Of a DNA stretch of 64,000 nucleotides, positions 45,175 through 56,682 are shown one piece after another (the first letter of the stretch is position 1; every line of letters starts with the position of its first letter). The DNA lies in NCBI RefSeq assembly GCF_019578655.1, contig NC_063257.1:24073939-24137938 (forward strand). Reading direction: 5' to 3'. The translations under genes were made by a program, and so were the position numbers. Source of the DNA: Ricinus communis (taxonomy: Eukaryota > Streptophyta > Magnoliopsida > Malpighiales > Euphorbiaceae). The notes beneath the pieces were generated by a model, which saw nothing but the letters and a program-made list of their open reading frames with translations, was not told the origin of the DNA and ran no database searches.

Positions 45175-45585
45175 TGTAAATGCGGAAATGAAATAGAACT
45201 TAGCTGAGTTTAAGCTAAAGTTCTTATAAACTAAACTAAATCTGAGCTCAAGTTCTTAAGAAATATGGAAATGATGAAGAGAAATTGAAAGGAAATGGCT
45301 GGAAAATATGTTTTTTTTTCTTTATATTTTCAGCCTTTAACATTTGATTTAAATAGAGAATAAGATTACAAAAGTTGTAGTTCCCAATGCCTAGGAACTT
45401 GTACAAAATCAAATAAGAAATTAAATACTACATGGGGACTTACAAGCTAGTAGTTTCCAATGCCACTAATATAGGAACTTGTACAAAGTCAAACAAAAAA
45501 TTAAATATTATACGGGACTTACAAGCTATGGAAAACTGCTGGAAACCATGTGTTTGCTTCCAAGATAAGCTCACATATTCCAACA
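45175..45585 (-). repeat. 5' LTR of the Copia element
   Basis: 411 bases, TGTAAATGCGG...TTCCAACA in plus view, with the same internal duplication as the other LTR but shortened to about 72 bases. Confidence 0.92.
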
Positions 45586-46019
45586 GCCACAGTAAGTTCT
45601 CTGGTTTGTTATCACCTCCTTCATCCTTCACGACGAGATTTCTTGTGTCCAATAGCTGTCCCACAGGATTCGTAGATCTTGATGAGTTGGAAGACCAAAT
45701 TACACTTCCATTTTGATTATGAAAGAGAAGAACTCCCTGGTTAGTGATCTTTAGAACACCTGACAAGTCGGCAAGCGGTACTTTTTTGTTGGCTAACCAA
45801 ATTACAGTCATTACAGGTATTTTGTGGTACCAGATACCCAGGTATCGGTTCTTGGAACTGCCTGGGCTGAAGAAACCCAGTTCAAATGTTCCACCAGCAA
45901 AAAATTAAAGTCTCACCGTCTCTAAGTGATGGAGTTGAATTTATGCCATCAGCTGTGGAGTATGCTGTTGCGAGTAAGGTTGAAAAGGAGCCAAGAAGGA
46001 GCCCAAGAACTTTATACAT
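45586..46019 (-). pseudogene. S-receptor-like kinase, start and lectin domain
   Basis: The ATG at 46019 opens a signal peptide (MYKVLGLLLGSFSTLLATAY) and the bulb-lectin domain ([64 protein letters not shown]). One extra T in a T6 run (45899-45904) shifts the frame after TLIF. The last codons (PENLLW) are cut by the Copia insertion and resume at 40657 with QSYDYPSESL. Confidence 0.88.
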
Positions 46020-46300
46020 TGACACTCAGGATTTTCTTGCAGCAACTTGTATCTGGTTTGATCAATTACGTGCTCCATTCCAAAAACGTTTGCTTCATAT
46101 TTTATTGGTTTTGGAACACCTTCATGTCACTATGATATTACGAGGTACCAAACATGGCCGAAAAAGACTTCCATGAAACTTCAAAGACCTGGGCGTCGTT
46201 TCATCTTCGCGACAAAATCCCAGCCACGAGGAGAGAGAATATAATAAAATGTTATAAAATAAAACACAGTGCAGAGGCTAGAAACCAACCCATCTACCAA
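46020..46300 (-). other. Upstream flank of the kinase pseudogene
   Basis: Contains the former 5' region. ATGTTATAAAAT-like AT stretches at 46230-46255 could include a TATA box, but nothing is diagnostic. Confidence 0.35.
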
Positions 46301-46683
46301 AAAAGAAGATAGAACCCAACCCTACTTTTCAGCTTCTAGAAGCTTATCCAATTTTGGCATATTAGCCAAGTCTAAATAATAGAAAAAAATAATGAATGAC
46401 AAATATATTATATATATTGGCTTTATTAATTAATTAATTAAGATCTTTTTTATTTAGATTTGATGTATAAATCATAGTTAATAAGAGGGTGACATTTACA
46501 TATGAGTGAATTATATTTGAAATTTGATGATAAATATATATTCTATTATTTAAAATTAGTAAATATATATTAATTATTTATAAATTTGGTTTATAGATGG
46601 TGGCATACACCAAATCTAAACAATAACAACAAATTTTTCTAATTTTGATTCAAATAATTATTATTTTAATGATATTGTAAATA
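46301..46683. other. AT-rich spacer
   Basis: No gene or structured repeat recognised. Confidence 0.5.
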
Positions 46684-47370
46684 TTATGGTAATTAATAAA
46701 GTAGTTTCCTTAATTATATAATGATTTCCGATCCTAAAAATTATAGTCTATATTTCTAATATTAATTACATGTACAATTAATAGTTTAACATATAATATT
46801 TTTTAATGGGTATTTATTTTCTATATATAATATTTTTATGAATTTTTAATACAAATATTACATTGATGTATAATATTTACGTTTCTTGTATAGTTAAGAG
46901 TATAACTAATAAGTTATTTTTTAATTAAATAATAATTTTAATTCTATAAAATAATACTTAATTATAATTTTTAATATATTAATTAATAACTTAATTTTCT
47001 AATTATATAAAAAATATTTAATCTTAAAAATAGCATATCAATAATATTTGTCCTATTACTATTATATGTGATTAATAAATGAATAAATTATTATTTTAAA
47101 ATAGTTTAATATTTATTAAAATTTTATAATATTAAAAAGAGTTATTTATTTTAACATTCCTAAGTTATATCAATTATATTAGTAGATTTTTATGTTTTTA
47201 ATAACTATTTTAATATTCTTATCTTTTAATTCCTTTAAACTATTACGCCTTTAAATTAAATATAGACATTGTAAATATTATGCCCAATATATTCCTAATG
47301 AATTAAATGTTTTAATATTCCTAAACTTTGTTAAAATATACAAGTAGATCCCTCTATTTCCATAACTAAT
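46684..47370. repeat. Dispersed AT-rich repeat, copy 1
   Basis: Aligns almost without gaps to 63318-64000 (for example TAATGATTTCCGATCCTAAA and AATATTCCTAAACTTTGTTA in both). No coding capacity. The end of copy 2 is beyond the window, so the true right border is unknown. Confidence 0.85.
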
Positions 47371-49539
47371 TTTAGCATCCTCTCATTTTATTACGTTAAA
47401 TTATTACATTTCTTAGTTAAAAATAAATATTAAATAAAATTAAAATATTGGTTTACCTTCATATTATTATGTTAGTGCCACTCTTATCTTATTATGTTAA
47501 ACTATTGCATGCTATGCTTCAGTAAAAAATAAATATTAAATAAAATGATAATATCAATTTACCTTCACTAATATTACTATATTAGTATCATCTGTGATAA
47601 TCAACTCCAAGCTTTATATATATGATTTTTTATAATTTATTTATATATTAAAAGAATATAATTAAATTATAATTTTTTGATTTAATTTAATATTAATTAA
47701 TTTCATTAATTTTAAAAATTTATTATCTCATAAAATATTTTTATATAATTATATATAAGGTATTTATTGTAAATTTTATTTTCTTTAAATTTCTTTAGTA
47801 TCTTATAACTTTAATTTTTAATTATTAAAGTATCTAAATTTTAAATATAAATTTCGGTTAATTATCATAATATTTTTTAGAAGAATAATACAATTAATTA
47901 CTGAGAATAGAGGGACCTATTAGTATAATAATAAAATTCAATGATGTTAAAATACGTTAAGATATCTCTATTTATAAAAGTAGATATACTATTTTAGATA
48001 AAAATAACGGTTGACTAACAAAAAAATATGTCCGGAGAATATAATTACATCAAATGAAAGAAAGATTAAAATTAATTATTAAAAGATTGAGAAACTTACT
48101 AGTAATATAAAAAAAACTCATGTATATTAAATATTTAACTCTATTAAAAAATTTATTAAAAATAAAAATATTTTAACTGATTATTAATACTAAAATATGA
48201 CAAATTATCAAAAAAAATTATAATCATTTTTACTTTAAATTATTATATTAATACTTTAACCCATATATTATTATATTACTAAATGATTATTCTAATCTAA
48301 AAAGTAGCATGTTAAATAATAAGTAACTTTTCTAATTAACAATAATTTTTAATTTCAAAAGTTAATAGTTATATTTAATATAATTTTATAAATATATTAG
48401 TATAATAATTAATAAAATAATAGAAATGATTAATCTAAACTATATAAAATAAAAATATTTAAAATAAAAATAATAACCATAACGGCACAACACGCTTGCA
48501 AACCATTGGAATTTACAATTTGAATGCCAAAAGAAAACCTCCCTTTCACGAGTCAAAGACACATACAAACATAACTTTGTTTCTCTAGAAACAGACTTGT
48601 CATTCATTGAAGAAATCTTTTAAGTCTAGTTTTGGCTCAACCTGCCAATGCCACAAATGTCATATTTGACATATTCCTGTCATAGTCCTGTTAATTCTTT
48701 TCGTGCCCGACGGAATCAACGTAGTCTCTATTCATTATATGCGACAATTATTATCATTGAAATGTGCATTTTACTTTCTAGTTCCAATTAGAATTTTACT
48801 TCTAATTTCAGCTTAAAACAAGAAGTTTAAAATTCAGTAAGTTTCTAGTTGCTATCCTGTTTTTTTTAGATCAATTTGTTAGGAGAATGTTGAGGTGATG
48901 CTAGCTTTATTAGTTTCGTTTGTGGTTTTGATATTTTTGACTCAATAATGATATGTTTTGTGATTTCTTCTTACTTTTTTTGGAACAACAGTTGTCGTTT
49001 ATCTAGACTTAAAAAGAGTTCTTCTAGCATTCCAATAATCTTAGTGAGCAATCTGGAGAAAGGAGCCTTGTAGTTATGTTCTTATGATGAGGGAGTTTCT
49101 GTACTACTTTATGTGTTTTTGTTTTAGTCAATAACATTAACTCCTAATATCCTTACTAAAGATGTACAATAATTTAAGCTAGTTAAGTTGTATGTATTTG
49201 TAGGGTTCAACACTTTGAATGTTTGAGGAAGTATTATTTTACATTGAAATATAGTTTTTTTTTTTTTATCCTGACAAATTTAGAACTATGGAAGGCTGAG
49301 ATCTTCTTACCGCATCTTTTAGGTATTGGCTCCAGCCAGTATTGTCATAGAGCACTAATCATGAGAGAGTTCTTTTTGCTTTGAATAATAGGGTTTCTAT
49401 TTTGAATATGATTGAATTAGATTGATCGAGGGAAGTTATAGGGTTTCTAATTTATTTGGTTCCTTACTTCCCAAAAGTCCATTTCTCTTATTAGGCTGTA
49501 GATTAAAGATTAGAAAATAAGCTATTTTGGATGTCATTA
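47371..49539. other. AT-rich region and unassigned flank of the chromovirus
   Basis: 47371-48480 is extremely AT-rich with no ORF. 48500-49539 is less biased, with T-rich stretches suggestive of intronic DNA. 48585-48690 resembles 4190-4320. No exon or domain could be identified. Confidence 0.45.
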
Positions 49540-51850
49540 TGTAACGCCTGCATTTTCTCATCATCCATGTTATGTGCATTTACATTTAATCATTGGGCAT
49601 CTGATGGTATATCAATAATATTTTTATTTTATGAGAACAGATATATATTAATTATAAGTAGAGAATAAGAAGTATGATATTAGATTATTAATTTAAATAA
49701 GTTGATTAAGTACTTGGGTTATGTGTATTAAGCCTTAAGACTTAATTGAACCAATAGTTGAAGGTTGGGTAGATAGATTGGACTTAAAAGATACAATTAA
49801 AAGTTAGTATCTATATATGATTAGTAAGAATTAATTTAGGATGATAAAACTAGTTTAAGTAGGTGGTGGCATTGAGAGATGAATTTTGGAAATTGGAACC
49901 ATGAGCAAGCTCATTTTACCTCTTCATTTCTCTAAAATTCGTACATGGCAAAAAATACAAAATTTGGAATAAGAGAGAGGAGTGGAATACCTAGAAAAAC
50001 TTAAGATTAAGATAGAATTTTACCAACTATTGAAGGAGCCAAGCTAAAGCTAAAGGATTTAAGCATATTAGCAACCCAAAAGCTGAAATTGGTGAGTTGT
50101 TATTTGAGTGTTATTAATTTGTCATTAGGGTTCTTGATTACAAATTAAAAAAACCTCAATTGATGCTCTCATTAATTAATTAAAGGTCTGATTATCATGA
50201 ATTAGTAGAGTATTGAATGATTGCATAGAGATTAAGCTTGATTTAAGTTTAAGTATGTCAAGATAGAAAACTGTCAAAATTCCAGCAACCTTAATGTTCT
50301 GTATTTTAGACATAACATGGGTTATAGAAGTCTAAATTAAGCTTAATTGGTGTCTATGGAAATTTTGAAGAGTCCTCTATAACTTTTTAGTTTTGTGATT
50401 TTGCTATTTTTACCGTTTTGGTTGCTTAAATTGAGCAAACAAATTTCTGCTCGGGTACAACTAGTTGTATGACCCTTGCTCAGTAATTTAAAGATAATTA
50501 AATCTATAGAAGTCGGAATTGAGTAATTCTTCTTGGAGATGAAACTAGACGCATAAACAAATATGTCTATTTAATACGAGATCTTTGTATTAAGCCAATT
50601 TTTTCCAGCAATAAATATACCTTGATACTAAATTCTGTCTAGAAAACAGAGATGTTGGAGATTAGTTTTATGCAATTTATTTGATGTTAATTTGAGTTAA
50701 ATTGGTATATAACTAGATGGAAAATATTTCTATGATATTAAAACAATAATTGAGAGTCTCAGAGGAAGAGTTAGACCTATGAATTAGAGAGGGGATGATC
50801 TTGTAATGCATTAGAACTAGCATTTACATGAATATTTGGAATATGCATGAAATGTGAATTGATGAATGTGTTGATAGGTACTCAAAGGCCTGGAAAGGAA
50901 GTTGTGGAGAAAGGAGGTTCTTATATGCTGAAGGAATAAGTGTATTTTGAGTAAGTAAATAGTTAATATTTGCTATGTTCATATATTTAATCAAATGTTC
51001 CGCGAATGGTTGCGTTTGCTTAATATTATTTATGTTTGAATGAATGAGATGGAAATGATTGGTGTTGAGTGGAACAATTGTTATTGCTTGAATATGATAT
51101 AAGAGAAATGATTGAATTGTGATGTTAAGTGCATATGTGCATGTGAATGGTGGATTCCCCTGTGAAAATATATATATATATAAAGCCTTGGGAGGCTAAA
51201 GCCTAGAGAGGCTATAAAAGTGTATAATGTGAGGATGAGGCGGAGCAGCTTACGTATGCGATGGGTGAGGATGAGGCGAAGCAGCACATTAAAGGGGATC
51301 TATAAGCCATGAGAACTAACCATAATTGTTGAATTGTATTTCTTCTATGATGGTTGTAATGAATTGAGTAGAATGGTATGAATTTATACCTAAACTATGA
51401 ATCATGGTAAGTTATATGATTGAGTGGAAATTGTATGAAGTGTATGTGATATAGATTATGTTGATTATTTATTTACTGAGATGGAGGCTCACCCCTCTCC
51501 AAAATTTTTCTTTTGTAGGTTTGTAAATAGTAGTGCATCCGTTGGTTGTATCCGAAGTCTAGCTTTTAGCAGTTCTGTCAGGTTGGGCCAGTTTTGTGGA
51601 GTCTCCTCCTGATGCATTTTGTATGCAGTTATGTGATATATATGGAAGTATGCCTTATAAGGTATAAGAAGATGTTTTGAATACTTGTTAAATGATGTTT
51701 AAGTATAATCATATGTTTATATGTTAATAACCTTGTGTCTTGATTCTTAACAACCTGCATATTGACCTATCTACATGTAGTATATATTCTACGATGCTTG
51801 TATGTTTCCTGGCTAATGTCTATTGGTTAGCATGTAATAGGGGTGTGACA
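49540..51850 (+). repeat. 5' LTR of the chromovirus
   Basis: TGTAACGCCTGCATTTTCTC...GGGGTGTGACA. It contains TATAAAAG at 51213-51220, preceded by a (TA)n run and followed by a 36-base tandem repeat around GTGAGGATGAGGCG (51229 and 51265). The TATA position suggests transcription starts about 1.7 kb into the LTR. Confidence 0.93.
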
Positions 51851-51855
51851 TTTAG

Positions 51856-51867
51856 TGGTATCAGAGC
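51856..51867 (+). promoter_or_regulatory. Primer binding site, initiator tRNA-Met (chromovirus)
   Basis: TGGTATCAGAGC, five bases after the LTR. Confidence 0.92.
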
Positions 51868-52014
51868 AGGGATTAGATTCATTGGGAGTAGATTCATGTT
51901 GCACATCATTAAGCATATGACATATGTTCTTTGAACTTGACTGAGTATTTGCATTTCATATATAGATGGAGAGACAAGGAGAACCATAGCTGGCCCGGAT
52001 AAGTCATTAGAGTC

Positions 52015-53046
52015 ATGCATGGTCATGAAAATGCATCTGATCATGATCAACATGATGAGCATGAGCTACATTCTGAAAATGTTGCACAATCAAATGTACA
52101 AAATGTTATGGAACAGTTTATGGATTTTCTGATGCAACGGGTAGCTCGACAACAAGCACCGGCGCCTCAGACTCAACAACAAGAGGCTGTGATAGATAAG
52201 AATTATAAAAGGGTTAGGAAACAAGGTGCTAATGCTTTTCAGGGTATTACTGATCCTGCTGAGGCTGAGGAATGGTTACGAAATACAGAAAGGGTGTTGG
52301 ACAGATTTAATTGCACATCAGAACAAAGGCTTCTATATGCAGTGTCTTTAATAGAAAAAGATGCACTTGATTGGTGGGAAACAGTTTTAAGAAGCAAAGA
52401 TCGACTAATGACTTTGACTTGGAATGATTTCTTGAGAGAATTTACTTTGAGAAGTATACTCCGAAATTTATAGAGACGGAAAGAAGCTTGAATTTCTTGA
52501 TTGAAGCGAGAATGATATGTCGGTGTCGAAGTTCAATTTGTGAGATTATCTAAGTATGCACCAGAAGAAATAGCCACTGAAGAACTGAAAAGGAAAAAAT
52601 TTGAGATGGGTTTGAGGCTTGACATTCATAAGAAAATGGCAGTGAAACCTCAGAATTACAATGCCTCAATTGAAGCTGCTTTGAGAGCTGAAGAAACATC
52701 ATTTGAAAGGAATACCATGGAAGCTAAAAGAAGAAGATCATTGGTACTTATAGTAATCCTCCAAGACATATTAGTATTTCTTCGTTCGGAGGCTCTAATT
52801 CACAGCGGAGTAGTTATCGTGGACGAGGGTTTAGTGGTCAGTCTAGTAGATCCTCCACAGTACCTTATAGTAGAGGTGGATACAATTCATCCAGGACTTG
52901 AGGGAGGACAAGTTTCGGCCGAGTGGGGTTTGCTCCTGTTTGTCCCTACGTGCAGCGGAGACATCTTGGAGAATGTTAGGGACCTAGACCGGTAGTATGT
53001 TTCACTTGTAGTAGGCCGAGGACATTATTCTAGAGATTGTCCTATG
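52015..53046 (+). pseudogene. Chromovirus gag
   Basis: The ATG at 52015 opens a His/Gln/Asp-rich N-terminus and the gag core (GITDPAEAEEWLRNTERVLD, DALDWWETV, TWNDFLREF). A frame change near 52445 moves reading to 52540-52740 (KFEMGLRLDIHKKMAVKPQN, the capsid end). Further slips lead to a zinc knuckle at about 52999-53043 (CFTCSRPR...HYSRDC), where a one-base shift between the second Cys and the His breaks the CX2CX4HX4C pattern. The 52740-52995 part is Ser/Arg-rich linker read out of frame. Confidence 0.85.
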
Positions 53047-53460
53047 AGAAGAAATAATGCTTGGAGAATCTTATATAGTGGGTCGGAGTAGTGTTGGTGA
53101 AAATATTCCGGTTAGTTCAGTAGGAGGCGGAGGAAGAGGTGGCGGAGGAGGTTTAACTATTTCAGCAACACCATCGGAAGCAGATTGGTCAACCACAAGC
53201 CTGGCTAGAGTATTTGCTACTACTAGAAATGAAGCATTTGTAGCACCTGAAATTGTTACTGGGATACTTTCTATTCATGATTCTGATGCACATGTTCTTA
53301 TTGATCATGGATCCACATGTTCATTCATATCACATGATTTTGCATCGCATGTTCATGCTAATATAGAGGCATTAGGTTATGATATATATGTATCTATGCC
53401 TGCTGGGGGTATTATCACAGTAAATACGATAGTGAGATAATGTCTTGTAGTAGTAGATAG
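53047..53460 (+). pseudogene. Chromovirus protease
   Basis: Open frame 53057-53440 carries a Gly-rich linker and the retropepsin core VLIDHGSTCSFISHDFA with the catalytic aspartate (DHG, where DSG is usual) and VSMPAGGIITVN. A stop at 53438 separates it from the reverse transcriptase frame, which continues [16 protein letters not shown] in the same reading. Confidence 0.85.
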
Positions 53461-54766
53461 TGTCAAACTACATGCAGATTTGGTTATTATTAATTTTAGA
53501 GAGTTTGATGTTATTTTGGGGATAGATTGGTTCTCAAGAAATCATGTTATTATTGATTGTAAAACGAAGGAAGTGGCTATGGAAATACAAGGAGAAATGA
53601 AATCAGTAATGGTGGGTGAAAGGAAGACAATTCCTAATTGTTTGATTTCAGCAGTGACTGCGTGTCAGTTAGTTAAAAATGGATGTGAAGCATATCTAAT
53701 TAGTTTTATAGATACTACTAAGGTCAGTCCAGGGGTATTAGACATTCCAGTGGTCAGAGAATTTTCTAACATATTCTTAGATGATTTGCCTGGTTTGCCA
53801 CCAAATCGAGAGGTTGATTTTGAGATTGACATCATCCCTGGCACGACACCTATTTCCATTGCACCATACAAAATGGCTCCATTGGAATTGAAAGAATTAA
53901 AGAAGCAATTAGAAGAGTTACTTGATAAAGGTTTCATTAGGCCAAGTACTTCACCTTGGGGAGCACCAGTTCTGTTTATGAAGAAAAAGGATGGTAGTAT
54001 GCAATTATGTATTGATTATAGGCAATTGAATAGGATTACAATGAAGAATAAATATCCATTGCCGAGAATTGATGATTTGCTTGATCAGTTAAAAGGTGCA
54101 ACTATGTTCTCTAAAATTGATTTAAGATCAGGTTATTGGCAACTCCGGGTTGAAGAGAAATCTATTGCCAAGATAGCATTCAGAACAAGGTATGGGCATT
54201 ATGAATTTATTATGATGCCAATTGGTTTAACAAATGCTCCTGCTGCTTTTATGTCACTGATGAACAAGACTTTCCAGCCATATTTAGATCACTTTGTTAT
54301 TGTGTTCATTGATGATATTCTGATTTACTCTAGAAGCCTAGAAGAGCATGAACAACACTTGAGAATTGTTTTACAGATTTTGAGGGAAAAACAGTTGTAT
54401 GCAAAATTCAACAAATGCGAGTTTTGGATGGAGGAAATTGCATTCTTAGGGCATATTATTTCTAAACATGGAGTGCAACCAGATTCATCAAAGATTAAAG
54501 CAATTATTGAATGGGAACCGCCTAGAAATGTTTCTGAAGTTCGAAGTTTTCTTGGGTTAGCTGGCTATTATAGAAGATTTGTAAAAGATTTTTCAGTTAT
54601 TGCTAAGCCTCTCACAGCTTTGTTAAAGAAGAATGTGCCATTCCAGTGGACGGAGTTATGTGATCAAAATTTTCAAGAGTTGAAGAAAAGGCTTACTACT
54701 ACACCGATACTCGCATTGCCATCTAAAAATGGAGGTTATGTTATATATATTGATGCTTCTAGGTAA
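53461..54766 (+). pseudogene. Chromovirus reverse transcriptase
   Basis: A 428-codon open frame (53480-54766) contains [18 protein letters not shown] (protease end), [63 protein letters not shown], the catalytic [12 protein letters not shown] (both aspartates intact), and [20 protein letters not shown]. All core motifs look functional. It ends at TAA (54764) at DASR*GLGC, in the first part of RNase H, a single nonsense change. Confidence 0.92.
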
Positions 54767-55306
54767 GGACTTGGATGTGTCTTAATGCATCATGGGAAGG
54801 TTATAGCTTATGCTTCAAGACAATTGCGACCTCATGAGCTGAATTATCCTACGCATGATCTTGAATTAGCAGCTATTGTACATGCATTGAAGATATGGCG
54901 ACATTATTTATACGGGGAGACATTTCAGATATTTACTGATCATAAGAGTTTGAAATATATCCCTACACAAAAAGAGTTGAATCTGAGACAACGAAGATGG
55001 ATTGAGCTTCTGAAGGATTATGATTGCACTATTGATTATCATCCTGGAAAAGCAAATGTTGTTGCTAATGCTTTAAGTAGGAAGTCAGTGGAAAATTTTT
55101 CAAGTATGATTTGTTACAATGTGGAATATTTAGTTGCACTTAGAGCTATGGATGTGAAGTTTTATGTTTATGACGATGATCTGTTAGCCACATTACAAAT
55201 AAAGCCTTTGATTAGAGATAAAATTAAAGACGCACAGTGTGAAGATTCTTATTTGCAAAGGATGAAGGTAGAGTACAAGAAGGAAAGAATACACAATTTG
55301 TGTTGA
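54767..55306 (+). pseudogene. Chromovirus RNase H
   Basis: Continues in the same frame after the stop: [40 protein letters not shown] (catalytic Glu), [13 protein letters not shown] (catalytic Asp) and [18 protein letters not shown]. The first catalytic Asp (YIDASR) precedes the stop. A shift near 55300 leads into the integrase frame. Confidence 0.9.
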
Positions 55307-56682
55307 AAGATGATGGTGTGTTATTGAATAGAAATCGTGTATGTGTACCTGATGTAGGGGATTTGAGAAAGGAAATCATGCATGAAGCGCACTATGCACC
55401 TTATGCAATGCATCCTAGAAGTACCAAAATGTACAAAAATTTGAAGCCTTATTATTGGTGGCCGACAATGAAGAAGGATGTGGCAGAATTTGTGAGTAAG
55501 TGTTTGACATGTCAGCAAGTGAAAGGAGAGCACCAAGCACCTGCAGGTAAACTTCATTCTTTATCTATACCTGTGTGGAAGTGGAATAAGATTACTATGG
55601 ATTTTGTTATGGGATTGCCGCGTACATTTAACAAGCATGATGCTATTTGGGTAATTGTTGATCGACTTACTAAATGTGCTCATTTCTTACCTGTGAAACA
55701 AACAGATTCACTTGATAAACTTGCTGAATTGTATATTTCTGAGATTGTTAGATTGCATGGTGTGCCTATATCTATTGTATCAGATAGGGATCCCAGATTT
55801 ACTTCTCATTTCTGGGAGAGTTTACAGAAAGCATATGGTACTAAGCTTCATTTCGATGTGACTTTTCATCCTCAAACAGATGGGCAATCAGAAAGAACTA
55901 TTCAGACATTAGAAGATATGATGAGGACTTGCACACTTGAGTTCAAGGGTAACTGGGATGATTACATACCACAGATATAATTTGCATATAACAACAGTTT
56001 TCATTCTAGTATCGGTATGGCTCCATATGAAGCTTTGTATGGGAGGAAATGTAGAAGTCCAGTATGCTGGAATGTTGAAGGTTTAAGACGACTTGAAGGT
56101 CAGGTGGTACAAGCGATGGATAAAATAGAGATAGTTAAAAAGAATTTGAAAGTAGCACAGGACAGACAAAAGAGTTATGCTGATTTGCATCGAAAGGAAA
56201 TGGAATATTGTGGGTGATAAAGTTTTCTTGCGGGTATCACCATGGAGAGGAATATTAAGGTTTGGTAAACAAGGAAAATTGAGTCCGAGGTATGTAGGAC
56301 CTTATGAAATTATTGAAAGAGTTGGACCATTGGCTTATAGGTTAGCATTACCTGTTCTTCTATTCATGATGTTTTTCACGTTTCTATGTTGAGGCGATAT
56401 AGATCAGATCCTAGTCATATCATTCTAGAGCCAGAGATAGAAATCACAGAAAAGTTGACATATGTGGAAGAACCGATAGAAATTCTTGATCGAAGGGTTA
56501 AGAAATTGAGAAATAAAGACATTCCTATGGTCAAAATTAAGTGGAGTCATCATTCACCAAGAGAAGCAACTTGGAAAGTGGAAGAGCATATAAGACAGAA
56601 GTATCCGCATCTATTCCATTGTAATGTTGGTGAGTTGTTAAAATTTCGGGGACGAAATTTCTTAAGGAAGGGAGAGTTGTAA
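55300..56682 (+). pseudogene. Chromovirus integrase with chromodomain
   Basis: Frames 55300-55980, 56017-56217, 56177-56392 and 56386-56682 in series. Zinc region HEAHYAPYAMH and CLTCQQVK; DDE core with KITMDFVMGLPRT, IVSDRDPRFTSHFW and DGQSERTIQTLEDM (all acidic residues present); GPFE-like [20 protein letters not shown]; and a chromodomain-like end IPMVKIKWSHHSPREATWKV. Chromodomains steer integration to marked chromatin. Stop at 55978 and shifts near 56200 and 56385 break it. Confidence 0.9.

Larger units (their letters stand above)
40658..45585 (-). mobile_element. Ty1/copia LTR retrotransposon inserted in the kinase first exon
   Basis: Exact five-base duplication GCCAC (40653-40657 and 45586-45590). 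LTRs at 40658-41075 and 45175-45585. An initiator-Met primer site (45162-45173), gag, protease, integrase, reverse transcriptase and RNase H follow in the copia order on the minus strand. Removing it with one GCCAC rejoins kinase codons in frame. Several stops and changed active sites in protease and reverse transcriptase show it is dead. Confidence 0.93.
27271..46019 (-). pseudogene. G-type lectin S-receptor-like kinase gene, disrupted by insertions and an inversion
   Basis: Pieces of a single S-domain receptor kinase lie in gene order over 18.7 kb. The protein family has a secreted bulb-lectin domain, S-locus glycoprotein domain, PAN domain, membrane helix and Ser/Thr kinase at the plasma membrane. 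Visible are: start and lectin part (46019-45586), rest of lectin through PAN (40657 to about 39800), membrane and juxtamembrane exons (about 38499-38881, on the opposite strand), one kinase exon (38411-38282), an exon end (27910-27891) and the last two exons (27807-27657, 27579-27271). No piece is duplicated, which argues for one gene. Kinase subdomains VI-VII, including the HRDLK catalytic loop, are missing. A frameshift, a nonsense codon, a P-loop change, two retrotransposons and an inversion make it dead. Confidence 0.85.
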
